From Cystobacter ferrugineus (GTDB lineage: Bacteria > Myxococcota > Myxococcia > Myxococcales > Myxococcaceae): a stretch of 64,000 nucleotides of DNA. The notes beneath the pieces are model-generated. The model saw only the letters and a list, made by a program, of their open reading frames with translations. It was not told the origin of the DNA and ran no database searches. The translations under genes and the position numbers were made by a program. The stretch covers positions 310,001 through 374,000 of the forward strand of contig NZ_MPIN01000006.1 in the NCBI RefSeq assembly GCF_001887355.1, written 5' to 3'. Positions 1-8,965 of the stretch are shown in pieces; the first letter of the stretch is position 1; each line of letters opens with the position of its first letter.

Positions 1-3000
1 CCCGCGCCATCTCCCGGAAGGCCTCGGACACCTGCGACACGGGGAAGGAGCGGTGCTGCACGGGCCGGAGCATGCCGGACGTCATGCGCTCCATCACCTC
101 GTGCAACAGGCGTGCGCACAGCGCGGGCCGTCGATCGCGCAGGCCGCCCAGGTCGATGGCGACGTACATGAGCCGGCGGCTGAACTGGGACAGCTCCAGC
201 GAGCGTCCGGCGTGGATGTCCCGGTTGCCCACCTCGAGGAAGCGGCCGTCCGGAGCCAGCACCTCCATGCTCCGGGTGATGGCGTCGCCGGAGAGGGAGT
301 TGAGCACCACGTCCACGCCCTCCCCGTCCGTCACGCGCATCACCTCGTCGGCGAAGGCGAGCGTGTGCGAGTCCATCACGTGGGTGATGCCCATGCCGCG
401 CAACAGCTCACGCTTCTCGGGCGTGCCCGCGGTGGCGAACACCTCCGCGCCCAGCGCCTGGGCGATCTGCACCGCCGCGAGCCCGAGCCCGCCCGCGGCC
501 GAGTGGATGAGGATGCGCTCGCCCGCGCCCAGGTGCGCCAGGTGGTGCAACGCGTACCAGGCCGTCATGAAGACGCTGGGGATGGAGCTGGCCTCCTCCA
601 CGCCCATGTCCTCGGGCCGGCGCGCCACGAAGCGCGCGTCCACGACGACGTGCGAGGCCATGGCCGAGCGCGCGAAGGCCACCACCGGGTCGCCCACCGC
701 GAGCCCCTCCACGCCCTCGCCCACCGCCACCACCCGGCCCGCGCAGTCCAGTCCGAGCGGCAGCCCCTCCAGGGGCACACCCGAGCGGCCCCCCTCCACG
801 TCCTTCATCACGTACAGGCCCATGGTCTTCATCACGTCGATGAAGTTGAGGGCCGAGGCCTCGACGGCGATCTCCACCTCTCCACGTCCGGGGCGGCGCC
901 GCTCGGCCATACGCACCACCACGCCGCCGAAGGAGGCCGCCGGCGCCGTCTCCACCTGGAAGCTCTTGCCAGCCGCGGGCAGCAGGGGCTCGTTGAGCAG
1001 ATCCTTGGCCGCCGAGCGCCGCACGAGCCGCGCCACCATGCGCGTTCCCCCGCGCAGGGCCACCTGCTCGTCATCCGCGCGCGCCGACAGCTCGCGGCCC
1101 AGCGACTCCACGTCCACCTGGGACGAGGAGGGATCCAGGTCCACGCACGTGCAGCGCAGCTCCGGGTGCTCCTGCCCCACCGTGCGGCCCAGGCCCCAGA
1201 GCGCCGCCTGGAGCGCACCCGACGCGGGCGAGCCCAGCACCGGCCACGCCCCGCGCGTCACCAGCCACAGGCGCGGCGGATCCCTCCACCCCCAGCGCAG
1301 CATCTCCTGCACGAGCCGGAGCGCACCGCCGCAGGCGCGCATCGCCGACTCGAGCGCCTGCTCACCCGGCGCGTCCGGCCCGGCCGCGTCCAGGCCCCAC
1401 AGGTACGCCACGCCCGCGCAGGAGTTCTCCTCGGGGAAGCACTGGCGCAGCACGGCGCTCAGGTCCTCGCGCGAGCCCGGGGCCACGGTGTAGTGCCGGG
1501 CGTGGATGCGGCGCAGGCCCGTGCCCGCCTCCACGCGGATGCACGCCGCGCCCCACGACTCCAGCATCTGCGCGAGCGCCTCGCCCACGCCGGAGGCATC
1601 CTGGAAGATGAGCCACGGCATGTCGGCGGAGCCCGGCTCGAACACGGCGGGCAGGCCCGCGCGGCGCCAGGCCACCTCGAAGAGCGAGCGATCCTGCTCG
1701 GCGCGCGCCTTGCCATAGCGCGTGGGCAGGGCCGCGAGCTCCAGGCCCTCCACCACGGCGAGCGCGGCGCCCTGCCCGTCCACCAGCACCACGTCGCCCT
1801 CCAGGGTGGAGCCCTTGCGCCAGGACTCACGGGGAGCGATGCGCGCGTGGGCCCACTGGGGCGAGCCCCGGCGCAGCAGCTCGAAGTGGCGCAGGCGCAC
1901 GGGCACGAAGGTCGTCTCGTCCGAGGGCAGGCACTCGAGCAACACCTGGAGCGCCGCGTCGAGCACGCCGGGGTGCAGGGCACCCGTGGCCCCGAGCGCG
2001 TCGGGCACGGCGATGCGGCCCAGGGCCTCGCCGTCCGTGCTCCACACCTCCTGCACGCCGCGGAAGGCGGGGCCGTACTGGAGTCCGCGCTGCTCCATCT
2101 CGTGGTAGTGCGCCTCGCCGATGAGCAGCCGGGACGACAGACGCCGCTGGAGTTCCTCCACCACGAGGGGAGCGGGCGCGCTCCGGGTGTGGCTGTCCGA
2201 GGCACGCACCCGGCCGCTCGCGTGCACCGTCCACATCTCCGCGCCGCTGCCACCCGGGGTGGGGATGAAGCTGGACACCTTGAAGGAGATGGCGCCCGTG
2301 GAGCTCACGTCCACGAGCAGCTCGGCCCGGCGCGCGCTGTCGCCGAGCAGCGCCAGGGCGTCGTCGATGCGCAACTCCTCGAGCACCCACGGCCCGGGGC
2401 CGAGCGCGGACTGCACCGCCGTCATCACCCAGTCCAGGTAGGCCGTGGTGGGCAGCAGCACGGAGCCCTGCACCTTGTGGTCCGCCAGCCAGGGAATGGA
2501 CTGGAGTCCCACGTCCACGTCCCAGAAGAAGGCCCCGGGGCGCAGGGAGGAGCGGCGGGGCTCGCCCAGCACCGAGGCCGGCGCGGCCTCACGCTGTCCG
2601 TGGGGCAGGGCCGGCTTGGCGCCGGGTTGGAACCAGCAGTCCTGGCGCTGCCAGGGGTAGTCCGGCAGCCGCACCTGGCGGCCCCCGTCCGGGTAGAGCG
2701 CCTTCCACTCCACCTCGTGGCCCACCACGTAGAGGCCGCCGAGCGTCTCCATCATCACCTCGCGCTCGTTCTGCTCGCGCCGCATCGACGGCAGCACCGT
2801 GCCCTCCAGGCGCAGGTGGGCGATGGTCTGCTCGATGGAGGGCAGCAGCACCGGGTGCGCGCTCACCTCCACGAAGAGCGTGTGTCCGCTGGTGGCCAGG
2901 CGCTCCACCACCGGCGAGAGCAGCACCGGCTCGCGCAGGTTGCGCACCCAGTAGGCCGGCTCCAGGTCCGAGCCGTCCATCACCTGGCCCGTCACCGTCG

Positions 3001-6000
3001 AGTACAGCGGCACCTCGCCGCGCCGGGGCGACAGGCCCTCCAGGGCTCGCAGCAGGTCCTCGCGCAGGGGCTCCATCTGCGGGCTGTGCGAGGCCACGTC
3101 CACCTTCACCCGGCGGCAGAACACCTCCTGGGCCTCCAGCTTCTCGAGCACCTGGTCGAGCGCGTGGGGATCCCCGGAGAGCACGGTGGAGCGGGGGCTG
3201 TTGCTGGCGGCCACGGACAGCCAGTCCTCCAGGCCCTGGATGGCGGCGCGGGCCTCCTCCAACGTCAGCTCCACCATGGCCATGCCGCCCTGGCCACTCA
3301 CGCGGCGCAACAGCAGGCTGCGGCGGCAGATGACGCGCGCCGCGTCGTCGAGGCTCAGCGCCCCGGCCACGTGCGCCGCGGCCACCTCGCCCATGCTGTG
3401 GCCCACCACGCCATCGGGCACCACGCCCCAGGAGCGCCACAGCCGCGCGAGCGCCACCTGCACGGAGAAGAGCGCGGGCTGCACCTGATCCACGCGCTCC
3501 ATCCACGCGGGCGAGTCCGAGCGCAACAGCTCCACGAGGGACCAGTCCACGTGGCGGCGCAGCGCCGCGTCGCACTGCTCGATGGCGGCGCGGAACACGG
3601 GCTCCTCGGCCATGAGGCGCCGGCCCATGCCGGCCCACTGCGAGCCCTGCCCCGGGAAGACGAACACCACGGGCTGGTGCCGGCCATCCGCGTGGCGGGT
3701 GGTGGACAGGCCGGGGCGGCTCTCCCCGCGCAGGAAGGCACCCAGGCCCGCCCGGGCCTCGGCGAGGGTACGGGCCTGGAGCGCCAGGCGGTAGTGCAGG
3801 TGGCCGCGGTGGACGGAGGCCGAGTAGCAGACGTCGTGCAGCGACAACGGGCGCTCCTCGAGCCGGGCGAGCAGCAGGTGCGCGGCCCGGGCGAGCGCCT
3901 CGGGCGTCTGCGCGGACAGGGGCAACAGCTCCACGCGCGTGGAGTCCCCGGAAAGCCGCGTCTGGGTGGGCAGCTCGCTCACGGGAGACTCCGGGGGAGG
4001 CAGCGCGCTCCAGCGCACCGCGACCCCCCGGGCGTGCAGGGCCCCGAGCGCCTCGAGCAGGGCGGCGCGGGGCTCGTCACGCCGCAACGAGCCCACCACC
4101 ACGCCCGCGCGCACGGCCTTGCGCAGGAGTTGCTCCACCGGACGGCACAGCACCGGGTGGGGGCTGAGCTCCACGAAGGTGTCGAAGCCCTCGGAGACGA
4201 GCCGCTCGGCGGCCTGGGCGAAGCGCACCGGCTGGCGCGGGTTGCGGCAGCGCGCGTCACCGATGCGGCCCTCCGGCCCCACCTCGCGCGCCAGGGTGGA
4301 CAGCCACATGGGGCCCCCCGCGCGATCCCACAGCCGTTCCTGGGCCGCCTCCAGCTCGTCGCGCAGGGGCTCCCACTGCCGCAGACGGCTCGCGCGGTAC
4401 ACCTTCCACACCGCGTCCACCTCGTCCATGCCGCCGGCGATGCACGCCGCGGCCACCTCGCCCACGCCATGGCCCACCACGGCCTCGGGCTCCACGCCCC
4501 AGGAGCGCCACAGCGCCGCGAGCCCCATCTGCACCGCGAACGTCAGCGGCTCCGCGGCGTCCTCGTCCGCCTCTCCCCGCGCGTGCGGCTCGCGCAGCCG
4601 CTCCACGAGGGACCAGCCCGCCAGCGGCATGAAGCTCGCGTCCAGCGCCTCCACGCGGGCGCGGAACACGGGCTCGGTGGCCAGGAGCTCCCGGCCCATG
4701 GCGGGCCACTCCGAGCCCTGGGGCGCGCACACGAAGGCCACGCGCGGGCGCTCGCCGGGCTCGCCGGTGAAGAGGCCCGAGCGGCGCTTGCCCTGGCGCA
4801 GGCTCTTGAGCAGCGCGGCCAGATCCGAGCGCGTGCGGAACACCATGGCCGCGCGGTGGCCGCCGGAGCCCGCGTACAGGGCCCAGGTGCGGCACAGGTC
4901 GCGCAAGGCCACCGGCGCCGCGCGGTCGAGCACCAGCTCCTCCGCCCGGGCCGCCCGGGCGAGCAGCTCCTCGGCGCTGTCGGCCGCCAGGGGCAAGAGC
5001 TCCTCGCCCCCCACGGGGGACTCCTCCATCACGACGTGGGCATTGGTGCCGCCCCAGCCGAACGCGCTCACGCCCGCGGTGGCCGGCCCGTCCTCTCCGG
5101 GCCAGGGCAGCGTGTGGCGAGGCAGGCTCAGACGCAGCTCGCCGAAGGGGATGCGGGGATTGGGCTCCCCGTGCAGCAGGTGCGGGGGCACGAGCCGGCG
5201 CGACAGCGCGAGCGCCACCTTGATGACACCCGCGATGCCCGCGGCGCCCTCCAGGTGGCCGACGTTCGCCTTGAGCGAGCCGATGAGCAGCGGCCGATCG
5301 ATGGCCCGGCCCTCGCCGAGCGCCGCGCCCAGGGCGCTCGCCTCGGTGGGGTCTCCCAGGGCGGTGCCCGTGCCGTGCGTCTCCACGTAGTGCACGCGAT
5401 TGGTGGGCACGCCCGCGCGCGCGTAGGCCTCGCGCAGGAGCGCCGCCTGACCGGGCACGCTCGGCGCGGTGAGCCCGTTGCCCAGGCCGTTGTTGTTCAC
5501 CGCGCTGCCGCGGATGATGCAGTAGATGCGCGCGCCCGCGGCGATCGCCGCCGACAGCGGCTGGAGCACCACGAGCCCCGCGCCCTCCCCTCGCCCGAAG
5601 CCATCCGCGCCCGCCGCGAACGCCTTGCTGCGCCCGTCCGGCGACAGCCCGCCGAACTTGGACAGGAGCACGTTCGCCTCGGGCGAGAACATCAGGTTGA
5701 CACCGCCCACCAGCGCCAGCCGGCTCTCCCCCGAGCGCAGGCTCTGGCAGGCCAGGTGCACCGCCACGAGCGACGAGGAGCACGCCGTGTCCACCGTGAG
5801 GCTCGGCCCCTTGAGCCCCAGCGTGTACGAGAGGCGGTTGGCCACGATGTTGAGCGACTGGCCCGTCGCGCTGTGCAGCGTCACCGCCGCGCGCTCGCTC
5901 AGGTGGCGGTCCGCGTAGTCGTGCCAGATGGAGCCCATGAACACACCCGTGCGCGAGCCCTTGAGGCTCGCGGGGGGCAGGCCCGCGTCCTCCAGCGCCT

Positions 6001-6397
6001 CCCACGCCACCTCCAGCATCAGCCGCTGCTGGGGATCCATCTCCGCCGCCTCGCGCGGGGAGATGCCGAAGAAGAGCGGATCGAACCCACTCACTCCCTC
6101 GAGGAAGTAGCCGTGGCGGGTGATCATCCGCCCCTCGGCCTGGGGGTCCGGATCGTACCAGGCATGCGCGTCCCAGCGATCCGCGGGAACCTCCTGGAGC
6201 AGCTCCTGGCCCTCGCACAACACGCGCCAGAACGCCTCCGCGTCCGGCGCCCCGGGAAAGCGGCACGCCAGGCCCACCACCGCGAGCGGCTCCAATGCAC
6301 CGGAGGCCGCCAGGGCTCCCGTCTCCGCTCCCTCGTCGTGCTCCGCCTTCGTGGCCGCGTGAGCGCCGGGCTTCAGGGGGTTCTCGCTCTCCGTCAT
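1..6397 (-). CDS. modular type I polyketide synthase, 5' part (KS-AT*-AT-DH-psiKR-ER...)
   Basis: About 2132 N-terminal residues are visible; the gene continues past the left edge, where KR and ACP would be expected. The ATG at 6397 follows an AGGAAGG site. Domains in order: a KS (about 36-460) with active Cys206 in TACSSS, His341 (THGTGT) and His381 (NVGH), so it should condense; a first AT (about 555-770) whose nucleophile motif is GHGVG with Gly644 in place of Ser; a complete second AT (about 910-1190) with Ser1001 (GHSMG) and His1104 (VASH); a DH (about 1275-1560) with His1307 in HxxxGxxxxP and Asp1480 (LDAALQ); a ketoreductase-like structural region; and an ER (about 1790-2132) with the GGLGLAAVQ cofactor loop. 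DH plus ER suggests full reduction of one extension. The short N terminus (about 35 residues) could be a docking segment. Product and extender unit cannot be told. A long open frame on the opposite strand is only a codon-bias shadow. Confidence 0.95.
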   Translation of the reverse strand, partial: MTESENPLKPGAHAATKAEHDEGAETGALAASGALEPLAVVGLACRFPGAPDAEAFWRVLCEGQELLQEVPADRWDAHAWYDPDPQAEGRMITRHGYFLEGVSGFDPLFFGISPREAAEMDPQQRLMLEVAWEALEDAGLPPASLKGSRTGVFMGSIWHDYADRHLSERAAVTLHSATGQSLNIVANRLSYTLGLKGPSLTVDTACSSSLVAVHLACQSLRSGESRLALVGGVNLMFSPEANVLLSKFGGLSPDGRSKAFAAGADGFGRGEGAGLVVLQPLSAAIAAGARIYCIIRGSAVNNNGLGNGLTAPSVPGQAALLREAYARAGVPTNRVHYVETHGTGTALGDPTEASALGAALGEGRAIDRPLLIGSLKANVGHLEGAAGIAGVIKVALALSRRLVPPHLLHGEPNPRIPFGELRLSLPRHTLPWPGEDGPATAGVSAFGWGGTNAHVVMEESPVGGEELLPLAADSAEELLARAARAEELVLDRAAPVALRDLCRTWALYAGSGGHRAAMVFRTRSDLAALLKSLRQGKRRSGLFTGEPGERPRVAFVCAPQGSEWPAMGRELLATEPVFRARVEALDASFMPLAGWSLVERLREPHARGEADEDAAEPLTFAVQMGLAALWRSWGVEPEAVVGHGVGEVAAACIAGGMDEVDAVWKVYRASRLRQWEPLRDELEAAQERLWDRAGGPMWLSTLAREVGPEGRIGDARCRNPRQPVRFAQAAERLVSEGFDTFVELSPHPVLCRPVEQLLRKAVRAGVVVGSLRRDEPRAALLEALGALHARGVAVRWSALPPPESPVSELPTQTRLSGDSTRVELLPLSAQTPEALARAAHLLLARLEERPLSLHDVCYSASVHRGHLHYRLALQARTLAEARAGLGAFLRGESRPGLSTTRHADGRHQPVVFVFPGQGSQWAGMGRRLMAEEPVFRAAIEQCDAALRRHVDWSLVELLRSDSPAWMERVDQVQPALFSVQVALARLWRSWGVVPDGVVGHSMGEVAAAHVAGALSLDDAARVICRRSLLLRRVSGQGGMAMVELTLEEARAAIQGLEDWLSVAASNSPRSTVLSGDPHALDQVLEKLEAQEVFCRRVKVDVASHSPQMEPLREDLLRALEGLSPRRGEVPLYSTVTGQVMDGSDLEPAYWVRNLREPVLLSPVVERLATSGHTLFVEVSAHPVLLPSIEQTIAHLRLEGTVLPSMRREQNEREVMMETLGGLYVVGHEVEWKALYPDGGRQVRLPDYPWQRQDCWFQPGAKPALPHGQREAAPASVLGEPRRSSLRPGAFFWDVDVGLQSIPWLADHKVQGSVLLPTTAYLDWVMTAVQSALGPGPWVLEELRIDDALALLGDSARRAELLVDVSSTGAISFKVSSFIPTPGGSGAEMWTVHASGRVRASDSHTRSAPAPLVVEELQRRLSSRLLIGEAHYHEMEQRGLQYGPAFRGVQEVWSTDGEALGRIAVPDALGATGALHPGVLDAALQVLLECLPSDETTFVPVRLRHFELLRRGSPQWAHARIAPRESWRKGSTLEGDVVLVDGQGAALAVVEGLELAALPTRYGKARAEQDRSLFEVAWRRAGLPAVFEPGSADMPWLIFQDASGVGEALAQMLESWGAACIRVEAGTGLRRIHARHYTVAPGSREDLSAVLRQCFPEENSCAGVAYLWGLDAAGPDAPGEQALESAMRACGGALRLVQEMLRWGWRDPPRLWLVTRGAWPVLGSPASGALQAALWGLGRTVGQEHPELRCTCVDLDPSSSQVDVESLGRELSARADDEQVALRGGTRMVARLVRRSAAKDLLNEPLLPAAGKSFQVETAPAASFGGVVVRMAERRRPGRGEVEIAVEASALNFIDVMKTMGLYVMKDVEGGRSGVPLEGLPLGLDCAGRVVAVGEGVEGLAVGDPVVAFARSAMASHVVVDARFVARRPEDMGVEEASSIPSVFMTAWYALHHLAHLGAGERILIHSAAGGLGLAAVQIAQALGAEVFATAGTPEKRELLRGMGITHVMDSHTLAFADEVMRVTDGEGVDVVLNSLSGDAITRSMEVLAPDGRFLEVGNRDIHAGRSLELSQFSRRLMYVAIDLGGLRDRRPALCARLLHEVMERMTSGMLRPVQHRSFPVSQVSEAFREMAR

Positions 6398-6496
6398 GTC
6401 TTGCCTTCCTGTGTCCCGCATCCAGCCGTCAAAGACTTGCGTCCCTTACGGACTTCACCCGTTTTCATGTGCCCGGCGCATGAAGGCTCGTCCACC

Positions 6497-6510
6497 CGGG
6501 GTACACCCCG
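6497..6510. promoter_or_regulatory. short inverted repeat upstream of the PKS gene
   Basis: The sequence CGGGGTACACCCCG has two 6-base arms separated by AC and lies about 100 bases upstream of the PKS start, in the 270-base interval between the PKS and the next gene. It could be an operator for the PKS promoter, but no matching repeat was found elsewhere in the window. Nothing else in 6398-6667 looks coding. Confidence 0.25.
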
Positions 6511-6667
6511 AGTGCCGTCTATTGTGACGCAGCGCATATGAGTGGGGCCCCATCCGAACCCCCTCAAAATCGCATGTCTTTTCTGGCTTGAGGAGCGGGT
6601 AGAGACAGACCCGCGCGGAAGCGGATAGAGCGGGGATTACGGGGCTGTAAAACAACCGGGAGGCGGG

Positions 6668-7864
6668 TCATCCAATTCCTGGCATGACCTGGATGCCCAG
6701 CTTTTCAATCTCTTCCAGGCTCAAGCCCGCCTCCTGGAGGATCTCCCGGGAGTGCTGTCCCAGAGAGGGAGGAGGACGCAGCGGCGTGTCGCCCAGGCGC
6801 AGCGGCGTGAGGAGGTGGGTCACCGCTCTCCCCCGTGGGGTATCCACGGACCGCGCGAACAGACCGCGGGCGCGTAGCTGGGCATCCGCGAGCACCTCGT
6901 CTCCTTCGAGTACGGGTTCGACACACACGTCCCGGCCGGTGAAGCGCTCCATCCAGTACGCCAGGGGATGCTCGGCGAACAGGCGCGTGAGCTCGGCCTT
7001 CACGCGCGCGCCCGCCTCGCCTGGGGAGTAGCCGTCGGCGAGCAACTCGGGGCGTCCGAGCACCTCGCACACGCCGGCGAAGAACTTGGGTTCGAGGGCG
7101 CCCACGGAGAGGTAGCGGCCATCCGAGGTGCGGTAGAGCCCGTAGCCGGCGAAGCCGCCATTGAGCACGTCGGTGCCGCGGCGCAGGGGCGGCGCCTCGT
7201 CGCCGAGGAAGAGCCGCGCGGCCAGGTGCATGTGGAGGAAGGCCAGGGCGCCGTCCGTCATGGACACGTCCACGAAGCGGCCCTGGCCGGTGCGCTCGCG
7301 CTCGTGGAGCGCCGCGAGCACGCCCACCAGCGCGAAGAGGCTGCCGCCGCCGATGTCGCCGATCTGCACGCCGGGAAAGGCGGGCGCGCCGTCCGTCTGT
7401 CCGCCGTAGCCGAGCACCCCCGCGCGCGCCACGTAGTTGAGATCATGTCCCGCCCGGAGCCGGTCCGGGCCCGTCTGGCCATAGCCGGAGATGGCGCAGT
7501 AGATGAGCCGCGGGTGGAGCGCGTGCAGCGCGTCCCAGCCCAGCCCCAGGCGCTCCATGACGCCCGGCCGGAAGCTCTCCACGAGCACGTCGTAGCCGCG
7601 CACCAGGCGCAGGAAGGCGTCGCGGCCCGCGGGGGACTTGAGATCGAGCACGAGCGAGCGCTTGTTGCGGTTGAGGCCGTAGAACAGCGCGCTCTCGCCG
7701 CTGTCGCTCAGGGGAGGCATCTGGCGCAGGGGATCGCCCCCGGCGGGGTCCTCCACCCGGTCCACCGTGGCGCCCAGATCGGCGAGCACCAGCGTGGCGT
7801 ACGGACCCGGCAGCAGCCGGGAGAGATCCAGGACCTTGAGGCCAGACAGGGGGAGCGTGTTCAT
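6668..7864 (-). CDS. CoA-transferase family III protein, alpha-methylacyl-CoA racemase-like
   Basis: 398 residues, usual length for the CaiB/BaiF (type III CoA-transferase) family. The N terminus has the family pattern LSGLKVLDLSRLLPGP. Three residues that form the catalytic set in alpha-methylacyl-CoA racemases appear in matching contexts: His140 (AGHDLNY), Asp170 (IGDIGGGS) and Glu258 (GALEPKFF). This favours racemisation of 2-methylacyl-CoA esters, a step in branched-chain fatty acid or sterol side-chain breakdown, over formyl- or carnitine-CoA transfer. The protein should be cytosolic. It sits on the same strand as the PKS but 270 bases away, so a link to polyketide supply is possible and unproven. 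The neighbouring SCP2 protein is in keeping with lipid-thioester metabolism. Confidence 0.85.
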   Translation of the reverse strand: MNTLPLSGLKVLDLSRLLPGPYATLVLADLGATVDRVEDPAGGDPLRQMPPLSDSGESALFYGLNRNKRSLVLDLKSPAGRDAFLRLVRGYDVLVESFRPGVMERLGLGWDALHALHPRLIYCAISGYGQTGPDRLRAGHDLNYVARAGVLGYGGQTDGAPAFPGVQIGDIGGGSLFALVGVLAALHERERTGQGRFVDVSMTDGALAFLHMHLAARLFLGDEAPPLRRGTDVLNGGFAGYGLYRTSDGRYLSVGALEPKFFAGVCEVLGRPELLADGYSPGEAGARVKAELTRLFAEHPLAYWMERFTGRDVCVEPVLEGDEVLADAQLRARGLFARSVDTPRGRAVTHLLTPLRLGDTPLRPPPSLGQHSREILQEAGLSLEEIEKLGIQVMPGIG

Positions 7865-8002
7865 GGGCGTGGGGGCGCGATCCCGCGAGGGGGGCGGGGT
7901 GGAGTCGAGGCGGAAAAAAAGAAGCGGCGCGGGCCCCCAGAGGAGCGCGCGCCGCCCGAGGAAACACGCGCCCCCGGAAGGGGGACGCGGCTTCCGGTGA
8001 GT

Positions 8003-8329
8003 CTAGCCCAGCAGCTTCGCCAGCTTCATGGCGAGGCCCATGTCCATGGGCTTGAACTTGATCTTCCCCTGCATGGCGGCCATCTGCGAGTTGAGCTTCT
8101 TCTCGGTGATCTTCACGAAGTCCTCGTTGCTCATGTAGACGGTCATCTTGGACGCACCGTTGATGCCCTCGGACACCCAGCCCTCGGGCTTGGTGCAGTC
8201 CAGCGTCCACTTGCCGCCATTGTCGCCGCTGATGTCGAAGTGGATGACCGCGTTGATGTCCTTGGCCAGCTCCGGCTTCTCCTTGAGGATGCTCGGGATG
8301 CGGCTCTCGATGATGTCCTTCGAGTTCAT
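8003..8329 (-). CDS. SCP2 sterol-binding domain protein
   Basis: 108 residues starting at MNSKDI; the ATG at 8329 is preceded by AAGGAG six bases upstream, which decides the start over an upstream in-frame Met. The whole protein is one SCP-2 fold: an alpha/beta N-terminal half with GKWTLDCT and a C-terminal stretch (MQGKIKFKPMDMGLAMKLAK) that lines the hydrophobic tunnel in this family. Such proteins bind fatty acyl-CoAs, sterols or other lipids without a known catalytic residue. The AMACR-like gene lies just downstream on the same strand (139 bases), which suggests a shared lipid theme, though a single transcript is not certain. Confidence 0.85.
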   Translation of the reverse strand: MNSKDIIESRIPSILKEKPELAKDINAVIHFDISGDNGGKWTLDCTKPEGWVSEGINGASKMTVYMSNEDFVKITEKKLNSQMAAMQGKIKFKPMDMGLAMKLAKLLG

Positions 8330-8415
8330 GCTTGCTCCTTGGGGATTGATTGATGAATCAACGCCGGCCAGGACCGTAATGATGGGTCCCGGGGAGGTCA
8401 AGCCAGCAAGCGGGC

Positions 8416-8868
8416 TCAACGAGCGGTGCCGCGCGTGCCGTTGGCCAGGGCACGGCGGACCATGTCGAGCAGATCACTCAATTCGAAGGGCTTGGCCAGG
8501 TGGCCCGTGGCACCGATGTCCGTGGCCTTCAGGCCCACGTTGCGATCGGCGCTCAGGACGATGATGGGGATGTGGGCCACGCTGGGCCGCTGGCGCATGC
8601 GCTGGGCGAACTCCCAACCGTCCATCACCGGCATCATCAGGTCCAAGAGGATGAGCTGGGGAGGATCGGGCTCGAGGCGTTCGAGGGCCTCCTTGCCATT
8701 GCGTGCCCGGCGGATCTCGAAGCCCTCGGCCTCGAGGATTTCCGACAGGGCCTCGAGGATGTCGGGGTCGTCATCGACCACCAGTACGACGTGGGAATCC
8801 TGGGGCTGAAGATTGGCGGAAGACAGATTCTTCTCCTCAAGTGATGCGCGGGCTCGATTTTCCCCCAA
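8416..8868 (-). CDS. single-domain response regulator (CheY-like)
   Basis: Up to 150 residues: a short variable N terminus and one receiver domain, with no output domain. The acidic pocket is 32-34 (DDD), the phospho-acceptor is Asp76 (ILLDLMMP), the switch residue is Ser106 and the conserved Lys is 126 (HLAKPF). The first 20 residues are not conserved-looking and a start nearer residue 25 is possible. It is divergent from the sensor-kinase-like gene beginning near 8966, and the two could form a two-component pair that works through protein-protein contact. Confidence 0.9.
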   Translation of the reverse strand: MGENRARASLEEKNLSSANLQPQDSHVVLVVDDDPDILEALSEILEAEGFEIRRARNGKEALERLEPDPPQLILLDLMMPVMDGWEFAQRMRQRPSVAHIPIIVLSADRNVGLKATDIGATGHLAKPFELSDLLDMVRRALANGTRGTAR

Positions 8869-8965
8869 GGCGCGTCAAGGTGCGGGGGAAATCAGCCGGT
8901 CCGTGGAGCGGCGCAGCAGGCTCGTTGCAAAAGTGACAGAGCCGACCCACTCTGTACATCAACCC

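Noticed and set aside
53-6541. 2162-codon open frame on the plus strand
   Set aside because: It is antisense to the PKS gene, which has clear KS, AT, DH and ER motifs. The His/Arg/Gln-rich product is typical of the shadow of a high-GC gene.
6455-6655. 66-codon minus-strand open frame upstream of the PKS
   Set aside because: No RBS and no similarity. The stretch is more likely the PKS leader and promoter.
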